Shown here piece after piece: positions 1-6,891 of a stretch of DNA of 24,521 bases. The stretch spans positions 1 to 24,521 of the forward strand of contig JBKJLF010000072.1 in assembly GCA_046597185.1 (NCBI GenBank), read 5' to 3'. The position numbers were made by a program, and so were the translations under genes. This DNA comes from CAMBDR01 sp046597185 (GTDB lineage: Bacteria; Pseudomonadota; Gammaproteobacteria; Burkholderiales; Burkholderiaceae_D). Within the stretch, counting starts at the first letter, position 1, and each line of letters begins with the position of its first letter. The notes under the pieces are model-generated. The model saw only the letters and a program-made list of their open reading frames with translations, ran no database searches and was not told the DNA's origin.

Positions 1-2
1 GA

Positions 3-700
3 CTATGTTCAACAGAATTTCTTCACGAAGCCCGCCATGTCGGCCATCCGACCGCGTTTTCGCGCTGTCGCAAGCTGCCCTTGCCGACACTGGCCGCCAT
101 CATGCTGACGGGCATGCGCATGAGCGTCCAGGCCGAACTGGACACCTTCTTCGCCCATCTTCGCCAACAGGCCCAGTTGATCCACGAGGTGTCCGAGCAA
201 GCGTTTGCCCAGGCGCGCGCCAAGCTGGCACTGACCGCTATTGCCGGCCTCAACAACTGGCTAATCGCACGAGCCGAAAAAGACGGGTTTGTGTCGCTGA
301 GCTTTACCACCAGCGCTGGGGCATTGAGGAGGCGTTCAAGCGGCTCAAGCACCGACTTAATCTGGAGCACGTCACCGGATTGACCCAGCAAGCCGTGGCC
401 CAGGATGTCGCCGCCAAAATCGTCTGCGACAATTTGCAGGCACTCGTCGCCCTGACTGCACATGCCGACGCCGATCTACCTGACAGCCGCCGCGTCAACC
501 ACGCCTACGCCCACACCGCGCTCAAGCCGTTGTTGCCCATTCTTCTGCTTGGCGGAAGGATCGGTCGAAAGGTCGGCAAGCTACTGCGGGGGATGCTCGA
601 CTTGATTGCCGCACGAACCTATCGCCATCGTGAAAATCGCTCAAAACCACGAAATGCAGGTCGAAAACCGCACAAGGCCATGAGTCAGAAAAACTGCTGA
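3..700 (+). pseudogene. IS4-family transposase relic, internally deleted
   Basis: The N-terminal part is readable from position 3 to about 285 (reading frame of position 3). It contains FLHEARHVGHPTAFSR and MLTGMRMSVQAELDTFFA, the typical start of IS4-family transposases. From about 284 homology moves to another frame, which begins with ELYHQRWGIEEAFKRLKHRL. This is the IS4 signature Y-(2)-R-(3)-E-(6)-K carrying the catalytic Glu, and the frame runs to a stop at 698-700. The middle of the protein, with both catalytic Asp residues, is missing; I estimate about two hundred residues are lost, and the frame change fits a deletion that is not a multiple of three. The element cannot transpose by itself. 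Its left end lies outside the window. Its right end should lie near 700-720, where tyrosinase sequence begins, but I could not define an inverted repeat. Family assignment is strong, element identity unknown. Confidence 0.85.
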
Positions 701-711
701 AATGTCTTAAC

Positions 712-1722
712 TTGGGTGGATTGGGTTGCGCCGATGTGACATTGCCATATTGGGATTTCTCCACCATATTAACTACCCCCAATTTCGTACCGGAGTTGTT
801 AACCCAAGCACCTTTTGCCAGGTATACAGTGCCAGTAGCTTTGTGTAATGGTTATCCAACCCCGTATACCACCACACGGTTTTCTGCAAGCCAGATTGCC
901 AGCAATTTTGCCGCTTATTCGGTGATGCCAGATTTAGCTCGGGCCGCCCAAAAAACCACTTTTGAAACCTATAACGGCATGATTAGTTCGGCACCGAATA
1001 ACACCGAGATCGCTGCGCACGACGCCGGACATGTTTCCATTGGTGCAACCATGGCCGATCAAAACGTCGCAGCTTTTGATCCCATATTCTGGCTCTACCA
1101 TTGCAACCTGGATCGGCTGTATTGGGAATGGCAACAGGGTATGCAAGCAACCGATCTTAACGGGTTGTTGAGCACGATTACCAGCACACAAAGCCGCAAC
1201 ATCTTTACCATTCCGGTATTGGAAAGTCTGGCACCCATGGCGGTAGCCCCCTACAATCTCTCCACGATTTCTACTGTCGATTCAATTAGTTCCCTTGATG
1301 TGGCCTATGCAGCACCAACTACCAGTGGCAATATTCCCGCCAATGCCACAATGGCAGTGGAAACCAAAGGCAAAACCAGTGCTTCGAAAAAATTCTTTAT
1401 GAAAACCGATAAGGTCAATGTCCGCGTAAAGGGTGTCAATCGTTTGAAAATACCAGGCAGCTTTAAGGTTCACCTGTTGAAGGACAACAAAGTTGTGGCC
1501 TCCCGAGCTTTCTTCCAACCTATAGAAGCGCATAAATGCGCCAATTGCGTTGAAAATGCGGTGGTTCACTTTGATTTTGAGCTTTCCATCAATGAGGCAG
1601 GTGGTGGCCAGTTTGGCATTTGGGTTGAGCCGCTTGATCACAGTTTGTTTGGTGATCATTTCCCCCACAAGCTAATGGGCAATCCGACGATCAATGCACG
1701 TTTGTTGATGACCACCGAGTAG
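712..1722 (+). pseudogene. Tyrosinase/polyphenol oxidase, 5'-truncated (CuA site lost)
   Basis: This is the C-terminal two thirds of a type-3 copper tyrosinase, which oxidises phenols to o-quinones. Visible from residue 8 (counting from the TTG at 712) is VTLPYWDF, the conserved segment between the two copper sites. The CuB site follows as His103-x3-His107 and DPIFWLYHCNLD (third ligand His130), matching the tyrosinase signature D-P-x-F-x3-H-x3-D. The His normally preceding the third ligand is Tyr129. From about residue 215 a beta-rich C-terminal domain follows, with a CANC (CxxC) motif and conserved FF and GSF patches; in fungal tyrosinases this kind of domain shields the active site and helps copper loading. 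The CuA domain with its three His ligands is absent because the reading frame runs straight into IS4-relic DNA. The TTG has no convincing ribosome site and is only the first possible start. Without CuA the product should be inactive. Confidence 0.85.
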
Positions 1723-1735
1723 CTACAAAATCGAA

Positions 1736-1771
1736 ATGGCGACAGGTTTTCCCAAATAGTCCGGTCGCCAT
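1736..1771 (+). terminator. Hairpin after the tyrosinase gene
   Basis: A perfect 8-bp inverted repeat, ATGGCGAC (1736-1743) and GTCGCCAT (1764-1771), with a 20-nt loop lies 14 bases after the tyrosinase stop. No T-run follows, so it is a weak candidate for intrinsic termination. It could also protect mRNA ends. Confidence 0.3.
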
Positions 1772-1809
1772 CCGCTCACTCATGTGCGTTTATATTGAGG
1801 ATGGATATT

Positions 1810-2525
1810 GTGAAACTCTTTAAAAATTTTGTCACCTCTGATATATATACATCCTTCAATCGACTTATCCAATTTCCGCATACGCACCCTATTGGGGTAA
1901 TTTTTTAATTAGCATAGTAGCAATAATTGCACCTGTTTTGCCTCGACATTTCCATGGCAATTGGCTGTGGGCATGTCTTGGGGCTGGCAGCATGTCTATT
2001 GCCGCCAAGGTAGCCAATCATTGTAGCAACACGAAGAGCTTGCAGCCGTATATTTGGTGCGTGACATTGCTTGGTGTCGCGATGGGAATCGACTTTTGGC
2101 ATATATCGCCGGAGATTATTCTCTCTTTGTGTAGTACTGGTACCAATCAGCATTTTATCGCCATAATTATGCAACATATTGCTACCCATTTGCGCTGGTT
2201 TCCAGTAAGTAGCTTAATCATGCTCAGCATTGTATGGGCAAACACGAGTGACTGGTCTGTACCTGTTTTCAGATCAAGCTATCCAGATTCATTACTTATT
2301 ATTACAAAACGCCATTTTCTGAGCGGTGTCATTGGCTCATGTTGTATGTTGGGTTTGATGGGTATCACCATGACGATGATGCTAACATTGTCAGAAAAAG
2401 CACGGTTAAGTATGGGTGGCGACGGCATTGTTAGTGCCATGATATGTGGCATGGCTTTATATCATATATTAGCCATAGGTTGGAGCAGGTTGTTGCAGGG
2501 GTCGCGGTCGGCAGGAATACCATAA
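1810..2525 (+). pseudogene. Multi-pass membrane protein, frameshifted at a T6 run
   Basis: I do not recognise the family. Reading starts at GTG 1810, with GAGG at 1797-1800 as ribosome site (an ATG at 1801 is in the same frame but too close to it). This frame ends at a TAA at 1906-1908 just inside a run of six T (1901-1906). The frame one base back is open from 1842 and continues to 2525. Joined at the T-run the protein reads HPIGVIF then LISIVAIIAPVLPRHF, a smooth hydrophobic helix, which is why I treat it as one gene of about 240 residues. Four to five membrane segments can be seen. His-rich stretches such as MQHIATHLRW are reminiscent of metal- or heme-associated membrane proteins but prove nothing. 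A minus-one slip on TTT-TAA would restore the frame, so a decayed gene, programmed shifting and sequence error all remain possible. It lies downstream of tyrosinase on the same strand. Confidence 0.5.
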
Positions 2526-2581
2526 TCGAGCCAACTCTAGCTCACAGTTCGCGGTCAAAGGCAACAGTAGCAGCAGCAACA

Positions 2582-2620
2582 GGACATCCACGTTTTCAAC
2601 AACGGGACATCCACGTTTTC
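2582..2620. repeat. Tandem 16-bp direct repeat between convergent genes
   Basis: The sequence GGACATCCACGTTTTC occurs exactly at 2582-2597 and again at 2605-2620, a 23-bp period with a slightly different linker. It sits between the convergent membrane-protein and lipase genes. No function is apparent; a small tandem duplication is the simplest explanation. Confidence 0.7.
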
Positions 2621-2645
2621 GTTTTTTCTGCAGCCAGCATCGCCC

Positions 2646-3971
2646 TTATTTGAACTGATCAAACACGCCCCTTGCCTGCGCAAGGCACAGCGGCGGTTCG
2701 TAAGTGCCATGGTAATTGCCATAGTAGGTAGCAAACGCCGCCGAAGTAGGGTCGGTGGGGGCCTTGCCGCCAGGCCCAAAGATTGCCTGCACCGTGGCAT
2801 CCACATCCACTGAACTGACGGTATTTTGATTACGACTATCAAAATCCGCTTTCATCACATTCTGATGAACCCTGGGCGATATGGTTGGGTCACCCGCGCC
2901 GCCACACAACACCACCCGGGCTTTGGGGTTCCATCCCAACAGATCGTTCTTTTTGGCGTCAAGGAAGAGTGGAGAATTGTCATTGGTGCGCACATCGGCC
3001 GAAAATGCCGCCTTGATTACCGCATCCTGCGCCTGATTCGGCGTTTCGCCATTCGCACCCGGAAGCCGCCCCGAGGTCACCAGCGTGGTGAAAGTCAGGG
3101 TGGGGCTAGGCAGCAGCGTTTCGATATAGCTATCGTAGGGCGAATTAAAAACGGTGGACGGAGTACTGTAAATATTACCGTAGACCTTTTGATAGGAGGT
3201 GATGACGTAAGGCGTAAAAAACTGCGTACCTGCAATTGCTTGGGTAACCTTCAAGGAAGCTGAAAGATTATACGGGCCAGCCAGATGGGCACCAACCACA
3301 ACATTGATTTCGGCAGCGTTATCGCGTTCAATGGCGCGGTGTGCGGCCATGGATGAATGGCCACCTTGAGAATACCCGGTCACCATCACCTTGCCTGACA
3401 AAGAAGCGCCCACGGCAGAGGCCGCATTGCGCGCCGCGCGGATCGAATCGATCACCGAACTGGCCTCGGAATCGGCATGCAGATAGGGGTGGTAAGTGTA
3501 GGCTGACTTGGCAAAGCCAAGGTAGTCTGTCGCCACCACGGCATAACCTTGGGCGGCAAACATGGCGGCCAAAAGAATGGTTTGGCTATCGGTCGGATCG
3601 GCCAGGGTATGCGGCTTTTGCACGTCGGTGCCCTTGGCATAGGCGATGAGTGAAGCGGGGGCGGTACAGGTTCCGGCGGGCACCAACATCACACCGGAGG
3701 CATTGGTTTTCTCGCCCTGTACACCAATCGTATTGTAATTCAGTGCCACTACCTTGACATCGCATTTGGCCATGCCGGAGAGCGCCTGCAGGCCTGAAGC
3801 GGCGGTGGCGGCATTAATCTGCGCCACGCTCAAGGTTGCCATCACGTTGGCGGCCTCAACCAAAGTGCCACGCACTTCAACCGGTGGCGGGTTGCTGCCA
3901 CCGCAGCCAAGCAGTAAGCTGGCCGTTGCGATTGCAGTAAATGGGACGGGGGCGAGACGAATAACTTTCAT
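2646..3971 (-). CDS. Lipoprotein alpha/beta hydrolase, secretory-lipase-like
   Basis: This 441-residue protein probably hydrolyses esters or lipids at the cell envelope. The start has a hydrophobic signal ending in the lipobox LLLGC, so Cys23 is expected to be lipidated after signal-peptidase II cleavage, followed by a GGSNPPP linker. The mature part is an alpha/beta hydrolase: the nucleophile elbow is GYSQG with Ser201, the likely acid is Asp361 in GGAGDP, and the likely base is His421 in NYHGTYEPP near the C-terminus. The motif TDYLGFAKS around residue 149 and the late position of the histidine resemble the secretory lipase (LIP) family known from Candida and present in many proteobacteria. 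AAGGAG sits eight bases before the ATG at 3971. Cysteines at 70, 102, 356 and 429 could form disulfides. Substrate cannot be told from sequence. It stands alone, convergent with the frameshifted membrane-protein gene. Confidence 0.85.
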   Translation of the reverse strand: MKVIRLAPVPFTAIATASLLLGCGGSNPPPVEVRGTLVEAANVMATLSVAQINAATAASGLQALSGMAKCDVKVVALNYNTIGVQGEKTNASGVMLVPAGTCTAPASLIAYAKGTDVQKPHTLADPTDSQTILLAAMFAAQGYAVVATDYLGFAKSAYTYHPYLHADSEASSVIDSIRAARNAASAVGASLSGKVMVTGYSQGGHSSMAAHRAIERDNAAEINVVVGAHLAGPYNLSASLKVTQAIAGTQFFTPYVITSYQKVYGNIYSTPSTVFNSPYDSYIETLLPSPTLTFTTLVTSGRLPGANGETPNQAQDAVIKAAFSADVRTNDNSPLFLDAKKNDLLGWNPKARVVLCGGAGDPTISPRVHQNVMKADFDSRNQNTVSSVDVDATVQAIFGPGGKAPTDPTSAAFATYYGNYHGTYEPPLCLAQARGVFDQFK

Positions 3972-4064
3972 TGTGGCACTCCTTCAATGGAATAGTGAAC
4001 TTGAGTTGCATTCTGACCAAGTATCATATGCCAATTATGCAAATGATTCGAAAAAATTTCGCTT

Positions 4065-4174
4065 TCAGGCACAATTTCGTCCACTCACAACAACGGAAAG
4101 AATCAGCACTACCAACAGCGTTGCATCCTCCTGTGAAAAATCCAAGTCCGCAAACACACCGCGTTTCATACACA
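4065..4174 (-). pseudogene. Relic of a HigA-like antitoxin gene
   Basis: The minus strand encodes 36 codons, beginning MCMKRGVFADLDFSQEDATL. This mirrors GNVFADLGFSPEQATL at the start of the intact antitoxin at 4385-4663. At DNA level 4112-4158 aligns with 4585-4631 with 40 of 47 identical bases and no gaps. Homology stops after the ATLL segment, before the helix-turn-helix region, so only the N-terminal tip of a second antitoxin gene remains. It may be the trace of a duplicated or earlier higBA module at this site. Too short to function as a DNA-binding antitoxin. Confidence 0.6.
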
Positions 4175-4244
4175 TTTTAACGTCAGTCGTTCTTGCACAT
4201 GTGCTAAACTTATGCGAATGCATCCAGCTTGTACGAGGTGCGTC

Positions 4245-4376
4245 ATGCAAACAGAACAATACGAAGGCGAAGTCACTGCCATTGGCGAAAACATCGGCAT
4301 TGTGCCGGATGCAGCAATGCACGCCCCTGTTGGCCCACAAGATTGCGGTTCTCTGAAAGGACGCCTGATGAGATAG
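4245..4376 (+). CDS. Small hypothetical ORF, possible antitoxin fragment
   Basis: A 43-codon ORF starts at ATG 4245 with GAGGTG eight to ten bases upstream and ends at TAG 4374-4376. The product begins MQTEQYEGEVTAIGENIG and ends DCGSLKGRLMR. The ending resembles the G-x-LKG-x-[LI] segment seen near the C-terminus of Phd/YefM-type antitoxins, but the acidic tail that should follow is missing, and the resemblance is weak. A perfect palindrome, GCACATGTGC (4195-4204), lies 40 bases upstream. It is convergent with the HigA-like gene. It could be a truncated antitoxin, a small protein of unknown role, or chance. Confidence 0.3.
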   Translation: MQTEQYEGEVTAIGENIGIVPDAAMHAPVGPQDCGSLKGRLMR

Positions 4377-4384
4377 CTTCGTAG

Positions 4385-4663
4385 TCACGCCACCAAGCGC
4401 ACCGTGCGCCCCGCACGCGTGGCCAGCGTGACCAACATATCCAGACTGAATTTATCACGCTTATTGCGCACCAAATCCGATACACGCGATTGCCCGATAC
4501 CAAGCTCCACCGCTGCTTCGGCTTGAGTCCAGCCTTTGGCGGTAATCGTCTCGCGCAGGCGCGCCATCAACTCGGCACGCATTGCCAACAGCGTGGCTTG
4601 CTCCGGTGAAAAGCCCAAATCCGCAAACACATTGCCGGATGATTCTGTGATTTCCTCATTCAT
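4385..4663 (-). CDS. higA: XRE-family antitoxin, HigA-like
   Basis: This 92-residue protein is a helix-turn-helix repressor of the type that pairs with HigB/Gp49-like RelE-superfamily toxins. The N-terminus NVFADLGFSPEQATLL is diagnostic of this antitoxin group (COG5606-like). The helix-turn-helix spans residues 35-70: GWTQAEAAVELGIGQSRVS, followed by DLVRNKRDKFSLDML. It lies three bases after the stop of the toxin reading frame (toxin first, antitoxin second, the usual higBA order) and must share the toxin's promoter at about 4990-5018. It would neutralise the toxin by direct binding and autorepress through the palindrome in that promoter. The gene is intact although its toxin is frameshifted. 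Confidence 0.85.
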   Translation of the reverse strand: MNEEITESSGNVFADLGFSPEQATLLAMRAELMARLRETITAKGWTQAEAAVELGIGQSRVSDLVRNKRDKFSLDMLVTLATRAGRTVRLVA

Positions 4664-4666
4664 TAT

Positions 4667-4982
4667 TCATGCTCCAATTTGTTGATAGCGTCTTATTGCC
4701 AACTCAATGTCTTCACGTCGTGTTTTTTGCGTCTTTTTCTGAAAAGCATGCAGCACATAAATGGATTCAGGTCGCTTTGCCACATAAAGTACTCGCCATT
4801 CGCCCAATACATGTATGCGTAGTTCATATACGCCGACGCCAATAATTGAGCATCGGCTTAAAGTCGCTTGGCATCAAGCCACGCTGTACCGCATCCAATT
4901 CAAAACCCACTTCGCGCCGTACTTCAGCAGGGAAGCCACGCAAGTCATCAATGCTTGCGCCAATAAAACGAAGTTTTTTCAT
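4667..4982 (-). pseudogene. higB: HigB/Gp49-like RelE-superfamily toxin, frameshifted
   Basis: Family members are mRNA interferases acting at the ribosome. From ATG 4982 (another in-frame ATG lies at 4991) the frame reads KKLRFIGASIDDLRGFP and AVQRGLMPSDFKPM, then leaves homology and stops at 4824-4826. The remainder is intact in a second frame: IIGVGVYELRIHVLGEW, RVLYVAKRPESIYVLHAFQ and KKTQKTRREDIELAIRRY, ending at 4667. The join lies around 4846-4856, at CTCAATTATTGG; removing one base restores a normal toxin of about 105 residues with the conserved RVLYVAK and LHAFQKKTQKT segments. The first-frame product (52 residues) lacks this C-terminal catalytic half, so the toxin should be dead unless the frameshift is bypassed or is a sequencing error. 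Confidence 0.8.
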
Positions 4983-4989
4983 CTTGTTC

Positions 4990-5018
4990 ATTATCGTGAC
5001 TTGTCACAAAAAAATCAA
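4990..5018 (-). promoter_or_regulatory. Promoter with palindromic operator for higBA
   Basis: On the minus strand a -35 box TTGATT (5013-5018) and a -10 box GATAAT (4990-4995) are separated by exactly 17 bp. The 12-bp inverted repeat GTGAC-TT-GTCAC (4996-5007) fills most of the spacer, the expected position for an autorepressor operator. Predicted initiation about seven bases after the -10 falls at the ATG at 4982, which suggests a leaderless toxin mRNA and disfavours the ATG at 4991, which lies inside the -10 region. Based on pattern only. Confidence 0.6.
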
Positions 5019-5100
5019 AGTATTTCGATAAATTTTCGATTGGAAGCCGAAATCATTTGGCTTGGAAACGTGATCACTGTATTTTCAGCCATAACATAAA

Positions 5101-5628
5101 TCAACGCCGCCCATTCCTCTGCCACAAATAACAATACCCCTCCGCACCCTCCAAATTCGGCCCCGCTTTGCCATCCGCGCCCACCACCCGCACCCAGCCA
5201 TTGGGCTTTTCCCTGGTCGGCTGTTTACCGCAATTGGTATGCACCCAATGCACGCCCAGCCTGCCATCGTTGTTATACGGCTTCCCACACAGCGCTATCC
5301 GGGTATTGGCCTTCAACACGCGCAGCGATGAGGGCACGTCTTCCTGATTTTCCACATAGCTTTGCGCAAAAACATTGGCGATATTCACTTCATAAGTTTT
5401 ATCGCTGCCATCGGGCTTCATAAACAGTTTGGTGTGCGACAGTTTGACGCCCTTGATGCTGCCATTATTACGCCGCTCGGGCTGGTACTGCGCACCTTGC
5501 GTCACCGTACCAATAAAAAACGTGCCCTGCCCGGCCTCGCAACTGCTTTTATCATCAGCCCATGCTGCGCCAACACTGCACAGCAGCAATACCGCCCCCA
5601 AGCCGGATGCCATCCATCGTTTTGTCAT
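5101..5628 (-). CDS. Small exported protein of unknown function
   Basis: A 175-residue secreted protein. I chose ATG 5628 because AAGGAG ends five bases before it; GTG 5634 would add two residues but overlaps that site. Residues 1-24 form a signal peptide (basic MTKRW, a hydrophobic core, cleavage after AWA before DDKSS). The mature protein has four cysteines (around 30, 113, 133 and 166) that could form two disulfides. The segment GVHWVHTNCG followed by NGWVRV faintly resembles DUF3465-type secreted proteins (GVIHWTH and GGWI); I hold this loosely. It follows the chaA-like gene after a gap of only 20 bases on the same strand, so the two are probably co-transcribed, suggesting an envelope role connected to ion stress, which is inference only. 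Confidence 0.7.
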   Translation of the reverse strand: MTKRWMASGLGAVLLLCSVGAAWADDKSSCEAGQGTFFIGTVTQGAQYQPERRNNGSIKGVKLSHTKLFMKPDGSDKTYEVNIANVFAQSYVENQEDVPSSLRVLKANTRIALCGKPYNNDGRLGVHWVHTNCGKQPTREKPNGWVRVVGADGKAGPNLEGAEGYCYLWQRNGRR

Positions 5629-5654
5629 ATTCACTCCTTCTGATAATCCATCAT

Positions 5655-6722
5655 TTATACGCCCAGCCCCGCCAACATTAAAAACGTGGCGAACAGCACA
5701 AAGTGGGTTAAGCCCTCGATCGCATTGGTTTCGCCATCATGCAAATTAATCGCCGCCACGCCCACGGTGAGCAGCACCATCACGGTTTGCGGCACGGTCA
5801 GCGCAATTTGTATCGGCTTACCAGTGAACAAGGCCAAGGCCTCCATCACAGGTACGGTCAAAATCACCGTCGATAAAGTCGCCCCCAGCGCAATATTCAC
5901 CACTGGCTGCATGCGGTTGGCCAAGGCGGCGCGCAAGGCGGTTAAAATTTCCGGCGCGGCAGAAATCATCGCCACCAAAAACGCCGCGACAATCGGCGGC
6001 ATGCCCGTGCCCGCCAGGCCCACTTCCAGGGTCTTGGCCATCACTTCGGCCAGCAAACCAATCAACACAATACCCACTATTAACAATGCAATCGAGGCTT
6101 TTGTGCTGCCATGGTGGCTCGGCCCCTCCACCCCGGTTTCGGCATAGCTGTAGCTGAAAAAATAGCTATGTTTGGTGGTTTGCAAACGCAAAAACATGGC
6201 GTACAAAAAGATCATGATGCCTATCGTAAAGATCGAATAACTGCGCCAGTGTTCAATCGGAATAAACTCCGGCACAATCATGGAAATACCGACCGCGCTT
6301 AAAATCATCACCACATAGGTGTTACCGGAATCAACGTTATACTTTTGCTCGCCATGGCGCAAGCCGCCCAGCACCGCCGCAATGCCCAAAATGCCATTCA
6401 AATCCAGCATCACCGCCGAATAAATGGTGTCACGCACCAAAGTGGGCGAATTGCCGTTGACGATCATGATACCCAGAATAATCACCTCCACCAACACCGC
6501 CGCCGAGGTTAAAATCATGGTGCCATAGGGTTCGCCCACTTTTTCTGCCAACACTTCGGCATGGTGCGCCACGCGCAAGGCGGCCAGGATGATGGCCCCA
6601 ATCAACACGACGCTCAATACCAACGCCGCCACTTGCCCATGCGCCAGGGCCGCATGCTCCAGCGGAAAGGCCGCTGCGGCCATCAACGCAGCAATGATGA
6701 GAAATTTTTCCTGTTTAAACAT
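5655..6722 (-). CDS. chaA: ChaA-like Ca2+(Na+)/H+ antiporter
   Basis: A 355-residue inner-membrane antiporter of the Ca2+/cation superfamily, exporting Ca2+, Na+ or K+ in exchange for protons; E. coli ChaA is about the same length. About eleven hydrophobic segments are visible. The two inverted alpha repeats can be read: VGEPYGTMILTSAAVLVEVI around residues 62-81, with the transport glutamates, and PPIVAAFLVAMISAAPEIL around 242-260. A His/Gly-containing hydrophilic loop (GVEGPSHHGSTK) separates the halves, where the family usually has a polar loop. GGGAG precedes the ATG at 6722. It is divergent from the methyltransferase gene across 169 bases and probably co-transcribed with the exported protein downstream. 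Preferred ion not determinable. Confidence 0.9.
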   Translation of the reverse strand: MFKQEKFLIIAALMAAAAFPLEHAALAHGQVAALVLSVVLIGAIILAALRVAHHAEVLAEKVGEPYGTMILTSAAVLVEVIILGIMIVNGNSPTLVRDTIYSAVMLDLNGILGIAAVLGGLRHGEQKYNVDSGNTYVVMILSAVGISMIVPEFIPIEHWRSYSIFTIGIMIFLYAMFLRLQTTKHSYFFSYSYAETGVEGPSHHGSTKASIALLIVGIVLIGLLAEVMAKTLEVGLAGTGMPPIVAAFLVAMISAAPEILTALRAALANRMQPVVNIALGATLSTVILTVPVMEALALFTGKPIQIALTVPQTVMVLLTVGVAAINLHDGETNAIEGLTHFVLFATFLMLAGLGV

Positions 6723-6891
6723 GTCCGCTCCCGGTTGGCTCTATCTACAAAGACTGCAAAAAAGCCAAGTGTACAATGCGCTTGCCGCCACAAACCAATG
6801 ATGAGCAAAAATACCACACGCCAAATGCGCACCGCCGCCAATTTGAGGTATCCTGCTGCCATGAATTCATTTGACCAAAAAAAGGCAGAAC

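Noticed and set aside
6723..6891. Possible SAM riboswitch or other structured leader before the methyltransferase
   Set aside because: The divergent intergenic region is short and I saw no SAM-riboswitch-like stem set or conserved core. Only a plain ribosome site is evident.
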